NCBI GenBank assembly: GCA_963667435.1
Contig: OY763414.1
Span: 2,604,001 to 2,668,000 of the forward strand
DNA length: 64,000 nucleotides
Direction of reading: 5' to 3'
From: Marispirochaeta sp963667435
Lineage (GTDB): Bacteria > Spirochaetota > Spirochaetia > JC444 > Marispirochaetaceae
This document shows positions 8,669-17,104 of this stretch, one piece after another; position 1 is the first letter of the stretch, and each line of letters starts with the position of its first letter. Both the position numbers and the translations under genes were made by a program. The notes below the pieces were generated by a model, which was given only the letters and a program-made list of their open reading frames with translations, ran no database searches and was not told the DNA's origin.

Positions 8669-10059
8669 TTTTTCTGATCTCCTAAAAAAGCTGCGTGCAC
8701 CACGTTAAGGGCTTCCTTACGGTCGCTGCGGTGAATCACAAAGCTGATATTCCGTTCCGATGATCCCTGGGCTATGGCAAGTACATTAATTCCGGCGTTG
8801 CCCAGAGCACTGAAGAGTTTGCCGGATATACCCGGGGTTCCCTTCATGTTTTCTCCTACAACAGCAATAATTTCAAGCTCTTTTACCAGATCTATCTTCT
8901 GTACCATACGGTAGTGAAGCTCTCTTTCCAGCTCTGCTTCCAGTGCCAGAACTGCCCGGCCGGCCTCTTTTTCCCGGCAGACCATACAGATACTGTGCTC
9001 TGAAGATGCCTGGGATATCATGATTATGTTTATATCAATCTCTGCCAGGGCACTGAAGACTCTTGACGCAACGCCGGTATGACCTAACATTCCACCGCCT
9101 TCAATATTGATCAGTGCGGCATTTTCAATGGAAGCCACGCCGGTTATGGGCAGACTGTTCTTGCGAATATCCGCAGCAATACGCGTACCCGGTGCTGAGG
9201 GATTCAAGGTGTTTTTGATATAGATTGAGATCTTCTTGTCCACTGCGGGTATCATTGTATAGGGATGAATTACCTCTGCTCCGAAGTAGGAGAGCTCCAT
9301 GGCATCCTCTATGGAAACATCAGGCAGTACGTAGGCATTTTCCACCAGTCGGGGATCTGCGGAGAGGACCCCGTCCACGTCTGTCCATATTTCCACGCTG
9401 CTGGCATCTATGGCTGCACCCAAAAGGGAGGCAGTGTAGTCAGAGCCGTTCCGGCCAAGAGTTGTGGTGATTCCTTTAGGGGTGGATGCGATAAAGCCGG
9501 TTACCACAGCTATCCCTTCTACAGTGTCTATTGCTTTGCGGATTTTCGGGTAGCTGACTTCAAAATCAACCTTGGCACTGCCGTGGGAGGCATCTGTGGT
9601 AATTATAGTGCGGGCGTCGATATAGCTCGCTGGAGTTCCTGTACTCTCAATGTAGGATGCAATGAGCCTGTTGTTCAGCCGTTCGCCGAAGCTCATAATC
9701 ATATCCATCGTCCGGGGTGTGCACTCTTTTACCAGCTCCACACCGTGTAGAATATCGGTAAGGTTATTCAAAAGCTGATCAAGATCCTGCATAATTGCTT
9801 CGGCATCGCTTTTCTCCGTAAAAAGCTTTGCAGCAGCCTCTGCCTGTCGCTGCTTGATCTCCTCTACCAGTCGACGGTATCCGGGATCTCCGTTTTCAGC
9901 TTTCTCCGCTGCCTCTATGAGCATATCGGTAATACCCTTCATTGCTGAGAATACCAGAACAACCGGCTCCTTCTCATGAGCATTGAGAGCAATAGAACTG
10001 ACATGTTTAATCTTTTCTGCGTCTTTGACGGAACTTCCGCCGAATTTCATGACCTTCAT
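8665..10059 (-). CDS. lysC: Aspartokinase
   Basis: Phosphorylates aspartate, the first step to Lys, Thr and Met. The sequence shows MKVMKFGGSSV at the start, SFGERL and TTLGRNGSDYTAS in the kinase domain, WTDVDGVLSADPR, and two C-terminal ACT domains (about residues 310-460), which normally bind feedback inhibitors. There is no fused homoserine dehydrogenase. The open frame begins at a TTG at 10065, but AGGA lies directly against that codon and 6 nt before the ATG at 10059, so I use the ATG. Coupling to thrC suggests this isozyme serves threonine, and feedback by threonine is plausible but unproven. Confidence 0.93.
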   Translation of the reverse strand: MKVMKFGGSSVKDAEKIKHVSSIALNAHEKEPVVLVFSAMKGITDMLIEAAEKAENGDPGYRRLVEEIKQRQAEAAAKLFTEKSDAEAIMQDLDQLLNNLTDILHGVELVKECTPRTMDMIMSFGERLNNRLIASYIESTGTPASYIDARTIITTDASHGSAKVDFEVSYPKIRKAIDTVEGIAVVTGFIASTPKGITTTLGRNGSDYTASLLGAAIDASSVEIWTDVDGVLSADPRLVENAYVLPDVSIEDAMELSYFGAEVIHPYTMIPAVDKKISIYIKNTLNPSAPGTRIAADIRKNSLPITGVASIENAALINIEGGGMLGHTGVASRVFSALAEIDINIIMISQASSEHSICMVCREKEAGRAVLALEAELERELHYRMVQKIDLVKELEIIAVVGENMKGTPGISGKLFSALGNAGINVLAIAQGSSERNISFVIHRSDRKEALNVVHAAFLGDQKK

Positions 10060-10184
10060 AGGCAATCCTGTATGATTGAATTGTCTAAGAATATACTAAA
10101 GATTGTCTCCTCATGCCATAGGTAGAAGCCCGGGTTGGCTTAAAGAAAAAAAGAGTGGCATACACATAAGTAAATTGGTATGAT

Positions 10185-11369
10185 TTGCCTCATATGGCTT
10201 CTCTGCGTATTCTGATCCCGATTCTCTGGGTTTCCCTGCTTCTGGTTCAGTGTACCACGGCACCGGAGCTGAAGCGCAGCACGGGAGAACCCGATCCTGT
10301 GGTTGAACGGGAAAGCAATCCAGATATTCTCCTCAATTCCGGCGACAAGTCCGATCCGGCCGAGGTATATACAATGCCTCAGGACAATGAAATGAAAACA
10401 TTTGCATTGAAGGCTATGCAGGGGGGAGTCCGGCCGGTACTCGACAGGGGGGGGTACCCTGTCGCGGCCGTCTGGTCTCAGTCTGAAAGAAAATACTGTC
10501 TTGTTCTAAGCGTCTCTGGAAGTGATAATCCGGCATATAAAGATCTGTCAGAGTTGTCCCACCTGTATAATAACAACGCCCCGGCAGATTATATTCTTAC
10601 CTGTTTTCAATGGTACCGGGGAGATATCTTTTTTGCATATACCGTCAAGCTTGGCTCTTATCCGGTTATTGAAAACTTTCAGGCTCAACACTTCGGAGAG
10701 AATAAAGAGAAAGCCCCAATGGCTGTGATGGTCGATTTTCTCTCCGGTGAGGGGGGGGTCTCCTATATTGTATTCTGCAGTGCCCTGAAAGGACGCACTC
10801 TGAAGATCCGGCGCAACAGTACCTCATTTGCCCAGAGAAAGGATCTGGACCATGACGGCATTGATGATATGCTGATTTATGAAGCCGTCTATGAAGAGGG
10901 GACCGGAAAAGAAACTTTTATTTCCTGGTACCGTTGGGACGGCCGCACCCTTTCAGCACATAAAACTGTTAATATTGTGCGGAACCTTAATACATTTCTG
11001 AAGGAATCTGCAAATGCTCTGGAGAGCAGGTCTTTCCGCAACTTTCTGTTTGAGTATGTTAATGGGGGGAATTCCGCCGATTTCTCCGGTGAACTTTCCT
11101 TTAAGGACGCATTTGCCCGGATTTTTAAATCCGAAGGGCAGATGGAAAACGATAGGAATACCCTTACAGAAGAAGCTTTCAAGTCCACACGGAAAGTTGT
11201 TTTCCCTGAAATTCTTGAAAACCCCTTTGACATAGGCTCAGGAGATTTCAGCATGGAACTGCCTGTCCATTTTATTGCGGACAGGGACCACCGCTACAGC
11301 GTGGGGCTTGCCATGAATGATAACCCTTTTTCCGGGCGACAGTACTATTTCGTGCCGCGGCAGCCTTGA
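10185..11369 (+). CDS. Lipoprotein with two G8 tracts, unknown function
   Basis: 394-aa predicted lipoprotein: a hydrophobic leader ends in LLVQC (Cys23), a relaxed spirochaetal lipobox, followed by a polar linker. The body matches no family I recognise. A DLDHDGIDDML segment looks like an FG-GAP or type-3-like calcium loop. The coding sequence contains two runs of eight G (10447-10454 and 10751-10758) and two of six (10425-10430, 11064-11069). Loss or gain of one base in a G8 run would truncate the protein. TTG at 10185 and ATG at 10194 are both possible starts; neither has a good ribosome site. murA follows after 32 bp. Confidence 0.7.
   Translation: MPHMASLRILIPILWVSLLLVQCTTAPELKRSTGEPDPVVERESNPDILLNSGDKSDPAEVYTMPQDNEMKTFALKAMQGGVRPVLDRGGYPVAAVWSQSERKYCLVLSVSGSDNPAYKDLSELSHLYNNNAPADYILTCFQWYRGDIFFAYTVKLGSYPVIENFQAQHFGENKEKAPMAVMVDFLSGEGGVSYIVFCSALKGRTLKIRRNSTSFAQRKDLDHDGIDDMLIYEAVYEEGTGKETFISWYRWDGRTLSAHKTVNIVRNLNTFLKESANALESRSFRNFLFEYVNGGNSADFSGELSFKDAFARIFKSEGQMENDRNTLTEEAFKSTRKVVFPEILENPFDIGSGDFSMELPVHFIADRDHRYSVGLAMNDNPFSGRQYYFVPRQP
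10442..10464. repeat. G8 tract inside an inverted repeat
   Basis: CGACAGGG and CCCTGTCG flank and overlap a run of eight G (10447-10454) within the lipoprotein gene. Such mononucleotide runs are slippage-prone. Confidence 0.8.
10751..10758. repeat. Second G8 tract in the lipoprotein gene
   Basis: Eight consecutive G encode Gly-Gly and part of Val in SGEGGVS. This is the second run of this length in the same gene. The other G runs noticed elsewhere in the window reach at most seven (5845-5851). Confidence 0.8.
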
Positions 11370-11401
11370 AATATTTTATTCCCCTGCGGTAAATTGCATT
11401 T

Positions 11402-12685
11402 ATGTATACCTATAAGATTGAGGGGAATATCCCCCTTAAAGGCAGTATTCAGGCCCGGGGGAATAAAAACTCCGCTCTTCCCTGTCTTGCTGCTGCTTTG
11501 CTGACAGATAAAACAGTTATCCTGCGAAACATTCCCGATATAGAAGATGTCGGGGTCATGATAGATATCCTATCTGCCCTGGGGGCAAAGGTGGAGAAAA
11601 AAAGCGGCGGAGAGATCCATATCTGCTGCAATAAAAGTCCGAAATCTGAAGTGCCAGCCCAGATGGCCAGAGATATCCGTGCATCCATCCTGTTTGCCGG
11701 TCCCCTGCTTGCCCGGACAGGTAAAGTTCTGCTGCCACCACCCGGAGGAGATGTAATCGGCCGCCGCAGGCTGGATACCCATTTTCTTGCTTTTTCCGAA
11801 CTTGGAGCCAGAGTTGAGGTTGACGGTATTTTCAAGGTGAGCGCAAACAAGCTAATGGGAGTTGACCTGTTTCTGGATGAAGCCTCGGTTACAGCCACGG
11901 AAAACGCCATTATGGCAGCAGTACTTGCAGAGGGAAAAACCATGATTCAGAATGCTGCATCCGAACCCCATGTGCAGGATCTCTGCAACATGCTGAATAA
12001 AATGGGGGCAAAGATAAGCGGTATCGGCTCAAATATTCTTACCATCCAGGGAGTAAAGAAGCTTGGGGGTGCTGATTTCACCATAGGTGCGGACTTTATG
12101 GAGGTAGGCTCCTTTATCGGTCTTGCTGCGGTGACCCGTGGAGAAATAGAGATCGAAAATGCCAATCCGGAGCACCTGCGAATGACCAGACTGGCCTTTA
12201 ACAAACTTGGCATACACTGGGAAACCGATGGAACCACCATCAGGGTCCCCAGCGGTCAGAACATGCGGGTTGTCCCGGATATAGGCGGCAGTATTCCACA
12301 TATTGATGATGCCCCATGGCCGGGTTTTCCTGCGGATTTAACCAGTATTGTTACCGTGGTTGCCACCCAGGTGGAGGGAACGGTGCTTATCCATGAGAAG
12401 ATGTTTGAATCGAGACTCTTTTTTGTAGACAAGCTTATTGGCATGGGGGCACAGATAGTCCTGTGTGACCCTCACCGTGCGGTTGTCAGCGGCCCCAGCC
12501 GCCTTCGCGGGGCAGATCTGATATCACCGGATGTCCGGGCTGGAATGGCCATGGTTCTTGCCGCTCTCTGCGCGGAAGGGACCAGTGTCATTCACAATGT
12601 GTATCAGATTGAACGGGGATACGAGTCGCTGTGTGACCGATTGTCAAACCTCGGAGCACGGATAGAGAAACTTCCCACAGCTTAA
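11402..12685 (+). CDS. murA: UDP-N-acetylglucosamine 1-carboxyvinyltransferase, Asp variant
   Basis: Catalyses the first committed step of peptidoglycan synthesis in the cytoplasm. 427 aa with the family markers Lys22-Asn23 (RGNKNSALP), duplicated EPSP-synthase-like domains and the C-terminal RGYE segment. The catalytic loop, which in E. coli reads PGGCTIG with Cys115, here reads PGGDVIG with Asp117. The same Cys-to-Asp change is known from mycobacteria, chlamydiae and Borrelia and keeps activity while blocking fosfomycin alkylation. It follows the lipoprotein gene closely and its stop overlaps the convergent membrane-protein gene by 4 bp. Confidence 0.95.
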   Translation: MYTYKIEGNIPLKGSIQARGNKNSALPCLAAALLTDKTVILRNIPDIEDVGVMIDILSALGAKVEKKSGGEIHICCNKSPKSEVPAQMARDIRASILFAGPLLARTGKVLLPPPGGDVIGRRRLDTHFLAFSELGARVEVDGIFKVSANKLMGVDLFLDEASVTATENAIMAAVLAEGKTMIQNAASEPHVQDLCNMLNKMGAKISGIGSNILTIQGVKKLGGADFTIGADFMEVGSFIGLAAVTRGEIEIENANPEHLRMTRLAFNKLGIHWETDGTTIRVPSGQNMRVVPDIGGSIPHIDDAPWPGFPADLTSIVTVVATQVEGTVLIHEKMFESRLFFVDKLIGMGAQIVLCDPHRAVVSGPSRLRGADLISPDVRAGMAMVLAALCAEGTSVIHNVYQIERGYESLCDRLSNLGARIEKLPTA

Positions 12686-14424
12686 TTTTCCCGGGTAGTT
12701 TCCAGTCGGGCTACAAGCAGCAGGGCGATCCCCAGGATAAAAGCCTGTACAAGTATAACGAATACAAGGGTTAGTACAAAGCCTGCCTGCAGAAGCAGAT
12801 ACAAATAGACAATTCTGCTGAGGTGTACATACAGACCGTAGAGGCGGAAGACTGCGGCTGCAATCAGGGGCATTAAAAGATAATGGTACCATTTCTTTCT
12901 GTTCTGTACCCGAAATGCCCATCCGGCGGCAAGAGCGAGGAATCCGAGTATTAACAGGCTGAATGGTTTCAGCAGGCGCATTATTATCTCAATCTCGATC
13001 TTGCCCGGATGATACCCGTGGGCGGCATATTCCGGTCGCAGGGCAAACAGCTGATGCAGATACTGCAGTTTCAGGGATGAATCAACCTGACTGTATCCGG
13101 GGATTTTACCTACCCCGGTATTGAGAGACCGCAGAGATGCCGGTTTCCCGCCGTCCGGTGCAGCAAGATCAACCGGTTCATAAAGCAGATTTGTCCTGTC
13201 CTCCCGGTCAAGGGCTTTCAGCATAAGAGAAACCGTTGTCTCTTTTGTTATCATATCTGTGGACTCAGTGATCTTGGCCGCCGGTGCAGTAATGTGGTAG
13301 GCAACCTTCCCTCTTGAATCCATTCCGAGAATTTCCGCTCCGTAGGCATATGCAACAACTCCCAGGGGAATAAAGCGGTTAAAGTAGATAAATTCCTTTA
13401 TTTCTCCCTGCTTATTGATGAAAAAGATATCGGGCCGGCCCGGGAGAGCCTTGATCTGTTCCAGTTCATCGGTGAAGAAGGCGTTTTTTTCAAGCTCCTC
13501 GAGTACAAGATGGCTGAAGGTTTGGACATCCTGATCCATGGGAGACTCTTCCTTCAGATCGTGAAAAAGGTAGTAGGCCTTTATGTAATTTCCCTGATCG
13601 AAGGCGGTATAGGCTTCCCGTTTTTTTCGGTAAAAATCGCCTGTCTCCTGTGCCTCCCTGCTGAACTCGGATTCCTGAATATGGTTCCATGCCTCTGCCC
13701 GGATACGTGAGGCATCACGTCTGCCCGGATCTATCTGCTGAGCTATGGTTGCGTAATAGTGGGCGGAATAGTAATCCCTGTTATTGAGAAAGCGCCCTGC
13801 TGCCCGTACAAGGTCACCGGCAGACTGGTTCATCAGACGGTTGTTGTACTCCCCGGAGTTGTTTCCTTCCTGCGCTTCCCTTTTCGGGACAAGATCAAAG
13901 GCGGCAGCTGCTGCTTCTTTTAGCTTCTGGACCTCTTTATCGTCGGGATTTATACTCAAATAATAGTCGAAATAGAGGATTGCTTTCTGGAAATCTCCTT
14001 TCAGTTTGCTGTTTTTCCCCTCCCGGAGAGATCCTTCAGCAAAACTGCTTTTTCCGTAGAGTTCTTCCAGGCCCACCCGTATTCCCGGAGCAAATCCTTC
14101 GGAAATGACGGTCTCAACGGTGGCCATAAGTAGAAAAAGCATGATGAGCATGCTTGCAAAATGGGTAAAACCGGAGAGACTCTGCCGTTCCAGCGGACCA
14201 CGGATAAAAAGAAAGCTGAAACCAAGTAGAACAGACACCGCGGTAAGTGGAATTATGGCATCAATCAACTTTACAAATGCCGTGGAGAATGACCAGTGCA
14301 GGAAATAGATATCCAGAAGGCCTTCTGTGGAAAAGTTCAGCAGAGAGAGAATAAAAACCCCGGCGAAGTAGATCCCGGCGGTTATCATGAAAAGGATAAC
14401 TGTCTTTCGGACGGCGCCGTTCAT
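12682..14424 (-). CDS. Membrane protein with TPR-like periplasmic or cytoplasmic middle
   Basis: 580 aa, no recognised family. Three N-terminal hydrophobic segments (about residues 8-30, 50-75 and 88-105) and three to four C-terminal ones (about 480-575) flank a long soluble middle. The part at about 120-320 shows helical repeats of TPR character (GDFQKAILYFDYYLSINPDD, NRDYYSAHYYATIAQQIDP, GNYIKAYYLFHDL). The segment at 330-470 looks beta-rich. Gene order and a 4-bp ATGA overlap link it to the upstream membrane protein. The pair may form an envelope complex. An LptF/LptG-like plan was considered but no clear motif supports it. Confidence 0.6.
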   Translation of the reverse strand: MNGAVRKTVILFMITAGIYFAGVFILSLLNFSTEGLLDIYFLHWSFSTAFVKLIDAIIPLTAVSVLLGFSFLFIRGPLERQSLSGFTHFASMLIMLFLLMATVETVISEGFAPGIRVGLEELYGKSSFAEGSLREGKNSKLKGDFQKAILYFDYYLSINPDDKEVQKLKEAAAAAFDLVPKREAQEGNNSGEYNNRLMNQSAGDLVRAAGRFLNNRDYYSAHYYATIAQQIDPGRRDASRIRAEAWNHIQESEFSREAQETGDFYRKKREAYTAFDQGNYIKAYYLFHDLKEESPMDQDVQTFSHLVLEELEKNAFFTDELEQIKALPGRPDIFFINKQGEIKEFIYFNRFIPLGVVAYAYGAEILGMDSRGKVAYHITAPAAKITESTDMITKETTVSLMLKALDREDRTNLLYEPVDLAAPDGGKPASLRSLNTGVGKIPGYSQVDSSLKLQYLHQLFALRPEYAAHGYHPGKIEIEIIMRLLKPFSLLILGFLALAAGWAFRVQNRKKWYHYLLMPLIAAAVFRLYGLYVHLSRIVYLYLLLQAGFVLTLVFVILVQAFILGIALLLVARLETTREN

Positions 14425-15401
14425 TTCTTTGATCTCCTTCTGTTATAGCGGTCGAAGGGAACGAAGAAAATGTCCCAGAGGATCAGTACTGCAGCTATTC
14501 CGGTAAAGATCAGGGGAAGATTGTTCGTCGGCTGGACGCCTGGTATGTATGTGGAAAGAAGGTTCCTCGTTTCCGGTGCAATCATTATTGCACCAAGAAA
14601 GAGGGCAAGCCGTACAACTGCAAGAAAGTAGATTGTATTAATAAGCGGCCATGATGAAAGCCTGGCAAAAATCCAGAGACTTGTCAGCATAAGACCGAAT
14701 GTCGCGATCTGAAGCAGGAAATCTTTCAGGGAAAGACTGTAGTTGTAGATAAAGAATGAAGTTAGGGCTTTGCTGTCCTGAATTATGCGCCTGATGCCTG
14801 CACCCGGATCGAGCGCAGATTGAAAGAAAGGATTTTCCGGAACCCGGTCCACAATAACATCTCCGATTCCGGCTCGGTCTTTTCCGGCGGATGTGAGGGT
14901 TCCTCCTATAAGCCTTGGATTGTTCCCGGGAGAAAGAATAACCGCGCCCTGTCCGGGTGTGAAGGAATTTTCAATGTACACCGAACCATTCATGTAGCTG
15001 TGAATGGATCCCGCTATGGCAACACCGCTATCACCTCCGGGAACAAACATAGCTTCCGGTTTAAGCAGAATATAGCTGGCGGAAAAGCAGCCCGAGAAGC
15101 TGATCCATAGTACAGCAAAGGTAATTATCCCATTTCCCGGCTTTCTCTGAATCAGAAAAACTGTCAGTACCAGAGCAAGGAGAGACCCTGGAAGGAGTGC
15201 TGCTCCTGCGGCATTCATCAGTACTGCGATATGCCATGAAGGGGGGTAATGGTTTGCTATCTGAAGATCCCAGGTGAAGATATATATAGACAGGGTAAGA
15301 ATAAGGGTAATCCCGACGAAGATGAGAAGATACTTAAGAAATACCATTAATGCATTTTTCACTCTGACACGAATCGTAGCATGGCCTTTCCCGGCTGGCA
15401 A
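14421..15401 (-). CDS. Membrane protein, partner of the TPR-like membrane protein
   Basis: 326 aa with about six predicted membrane helices: three in the first 110 residues, a soluble segment at about 115-210 rich in Gly, Ser and Val (IAGSIHSYMNGSVYIENSF), then three more helices and a basic tail (DRYNRRRSKK). The first in-frame start is TTG at 15401. A GTG (15362) and an ATG (15347) downstream are alternatives, and none has a good ribosome site. No family recognised. The downstream gene overlaps by 4 bp, so the two are expressed together. The upstream intergenic region holds the DnaA boxes. Confidence 0.6.
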   Translation of the reverse strand: MPAGKGHATIRVRVKNALMVFLKYLLIFVGITLILTLSIYIFTWDLQIANHYPPSWHIAVLMNAAGAALLPGSLLALVLTVFLIQRKPGNGIITFAVLWISFSGCFSASYILLKPEAMFVPGGDSGVAIAGSIHSYMNGSVYIENSFTPGQGAVILSPGNNPRLIGGTLTSAGKDRAGIGDVIVDRVPENPFFQSALDPGAGIRRIIQDSKALTSFFIYNYSLSLKDFLLQIATFGLMLTSLWIFARLSSWPLINTIYFLAVVRLALFLGAIMIAPETRNLLSTYIPGVQPTNNLPLIFTGIAAVLILWDIFFVPFDRYNRRRSKK

Positions 15402-15434
15402 GCGTCTGTAGGATTCTAAATAACTGATAACAAC

Positions 15435-15443
15435 TTATCCACA
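15435..15443 (+). promoter_or_regulatory. DnaA box
   Basis: TTATCCACA, an exact match to the DnaA-box consensus TTATNCACA, about 35 bp upstream of the membrane-protein operon in an A/T-rich intergenic region. Confidence 0.6.
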
Positions 15444-15469
15444 GGCGGTAAAACTGATCATCGGTCACT

Positions 15470-15497
15470 TTGGAAAATTGAAATAGTTGGAAAATTG
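15470..15497 (+). repeat. Direct repeat TTGGAAAATTG
   Basis: Two exact 11-bp copies at 15470-15480 and 15487-15497, 17 bp apart, lie between the two DnaA boxes in the same intergenic region. Confidence 0.6.
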
Positions 15498-15656
15498 TCA
15501 AGATGTTTCTTTCTATCTTGGAGATATTTAATAAAAATGTATAATTACTTGTATTATAAGGAAATATTTTATGAGCGTTTTAGGTTGAATTTGATGTTAT
15601 TCGACTTAAGTTATTGCTATGTAAGAAATAGGATCCTGAGAAAATCTATAAAGAAC

Positions 15657-15665
15657 TTATCCACA
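15657..15665 (+). promoter_or_regulatory. DnaA box
   Basis: A second exact TTATCCACA in the same orientation, 222 bp from the first and about 10 bp from the response-regulator stop codon. The 210 bp between the boxes are strongly A/T-rich and hold no convincing gene. Confidence 0.6.
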
Positions 15666-15675
15666 AGATATCAAC

Positions 15676-16350
15676 CTACCTTAACATATATCCACCGGTC
15701 CTGCCGGTAAGAATTATTGTATGCACTTCATCGGGGAGTACCTGTTTAAGTTTTCTTCTTAAACTGACTATATGCATATCAATTCCCCGTGACTGGGCAC
15801 GTGTTTCACCCCACAGGAGACGTGCGAGTACTTCCCGGCGTACCTGGTTTCCTCTATACCGTGCCAGGACGCGGAAGATGGATACCAGAGCTGGTGAAAG
15901 CGCTGTTGTTCCCGAGGGACCAGTGAGGGTTCCTCCTTTCAGAATAACCGTACCCCAGGGGTAATCCACGGCTGTTCCATCGATAAGTCGCTCTGCCCGG
16001 GCGATTAATTCCTTCTCATCCCAGGGGTCTTTCAGATAATCGCTGCAGCCTGCAAGAAAGCTGCGGTACAGGTTGTGACCCGGTCCGTATACCAGTACCG
16101 GTTTGTAGTTGAAGTTTTTCGGACAGTGGATCCAGTCCAAATGACGAACCGGAATTAGATAGAGGGTGATGTCATTGTTCTTAAGAGGAGAATCACTGAA
16201 AATGAAGTTTATGTTCGACTGTTCCTGATCCAGCAGACGAAGTCGGTAGCGCAAGTCTCCTTCTGCCGGTGAGAAATTAATGAGGAGATGACTACGATCC
16301 TTGCTTTCAGTCCGGGACTTCGTCCTTGTTCCGAGGAGCTTCGATTTCAT
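15676..16350 (-). CDS. Atypical OmpR-type response regulator
   Basis: 224 aa. Residues from about 130 form a winged-helix DNA-binding domain of the OmpR/PhoB type (LSPALVSIFRVLARYRGN, RGIDMHIVSLRRKLK, TGRTGGYML). The N-terminal part keeps the end of a receiver fold (GCSDYLKDPWDEKELIARAERLI). It lacks the acidic pair and the phospho-acceptor Asp at their usual places, so control by phosphorylation is doubtful. The ATG at 16350 overlaps the pspA end by 44 bp; a TTG near 16254 is an alternative. No histidine kinase is adjacent. Position after pspA suggests envelope-stress regulation. Confidence 0.75.
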   Translation of the reverse strand: MKSKLLGTRTKSRTESKDRSHLLINFSPAEGDLRYRLRLLDQEQSNINFIFSDSPLKNNDITLYLIPVRHLDWIHCPKNFNYKPVLVYGPGHNLYRSFLAGCSDYLKDPWDEKELIARAERLIDGTAVDYPWGTVILKGGTLTGPSGTTALSPALVSIFRVLARYRGNQVRREVLARLLWGETRAQSRGIDMHIVSLRRKLKQVLPDEVHTIILTGRTGGYMLR

Positions 16351-17029
16351 TTTCCATCTTCTTTTTTAAATCTTCCAATAATTTATCTGCACCCTGGTTG
16401 TCGGCCTTGGCTTCCAGTGCCCGGTACTCTTCTTCCAGAGGGTCAATCCCGCTATTCATTGCGCTCACTTCTTCAAGAGCCTCTGTTTCTGCTTCCAGCT
16501 GTTCCACCTTGGATGCCATATCTTCAAAAGCCTTGAATGCAGAGGTGTTTTCCATTGATGTAAGGTGCTTCTGTATATCCTGCTGGGCTTTTGCCCGTTT
16601 GGCCCGGGCAATAAGGAGGCTCTTTTTGCGGATGGATTCCTCCATCTTGTCCTGGAGCTGCTTGAGTGCCTGCTTAAGCTTATCCACTGCCTCATGCTGA
16701 GAATCAACCTGCTTTTTAAACTGTTCTGCAGTGTTCAGAAGATCCCGTTTTCGAAGGAGCGCTTCCTTGGCGGAGTCATCCTTCCCGGCTTTTACAAAGG
16801 CGACAGCCTTTTCCTCCCACTCTACGGCAAGTTCCTGGTGCTGTCGCATTTGCCGTTCCAACCGCTTTTCATCGGCAATGGCGGACGCCACGCTCTTTTT
16901 TGATTCGATGAGTTGAGTGTTCATTTCAGTTATTGCCTGGTTCAGCATCCGTTCAGGATCTTCTGCTTTGCTGAGCATGGCGTTTACGTTGGATTTAAAA
17001 ACCCGCCTGAAGCGGTCGAAGATACCCAT
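16307..17029 (-). CDS. pspA: PspA/IM30-family protein
   Basis: 240-aa coiled-coil protein of the PspA/Vipp1 family (ESCRT-III-like), which binds stressed inner membrane. It begins MGIFDRFRRVFKSNVNAML, the amphipathic membrane-binding helix, continues with AEDPERMLNQAITEM, and is then almost wholly charged coiled coil to an acidic C-terminus. The AGGAGG site lies 10 nt before the ATG at 17029; a TTG nine bases upstream touches that site and is rejected. It follows the STAS gene by 75 bp and precedes the atypical response regulator. No PspF, PspB or PspC gene is beside it. Confidence 0.92.
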   Translation of the reverse strand: MGIFDRFRRVFKSNVNAMLSKAEDPERMLNQAITEMNTQLIESKKSVASAIADEKRLERQMRQHQELAVEWEEKAVAFVKAGKDDSAKEALLRKRDLLNTAEQFKKQVDSQHEAVDKLKQALKQLQDKMEESIRKKSLLIARAKRAKAQQDIQKHLTSMENTSAFKAFEDMASKVEQLEAETEALEEVSAMNSGIDPLEEEYRALEAKADNQGADKLLEDLKKKMENEIEAPRNKDEVPD

Positions 17030-17104
17030 CGTGTTCAATCCTCCTGGAGGCTGGGTGGAAAAAGAAAGTGTCTGTTATCTTCCCCCGGAGGGGAAAGAAT
17101 CATA

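Noticed and set aside
15402..15675. Chromosomal replication origin
   Set aside because: Two DnaA boxes and A/T-richness are suggestive, but dnaA, dnaN, gidA, rnpA and rpmH are absent nearby and strand bias does not switch here. Reported only as a DnaA-box region.
15495..15710. Small gene of 71 codons in the DnaA-box region
   Set aside because: No ribosome site, Tyr/Leu/Arg-rich translation typical of A/T-rich non-coding DNA, and overlap with the response-regulator end.
17080..17095. Terminator between the STAS gene and pspA
   Set aside because: TTCCCC/GGGGAA stem of 6 bp with no T-run on either strand; the genes are probably one transcript.
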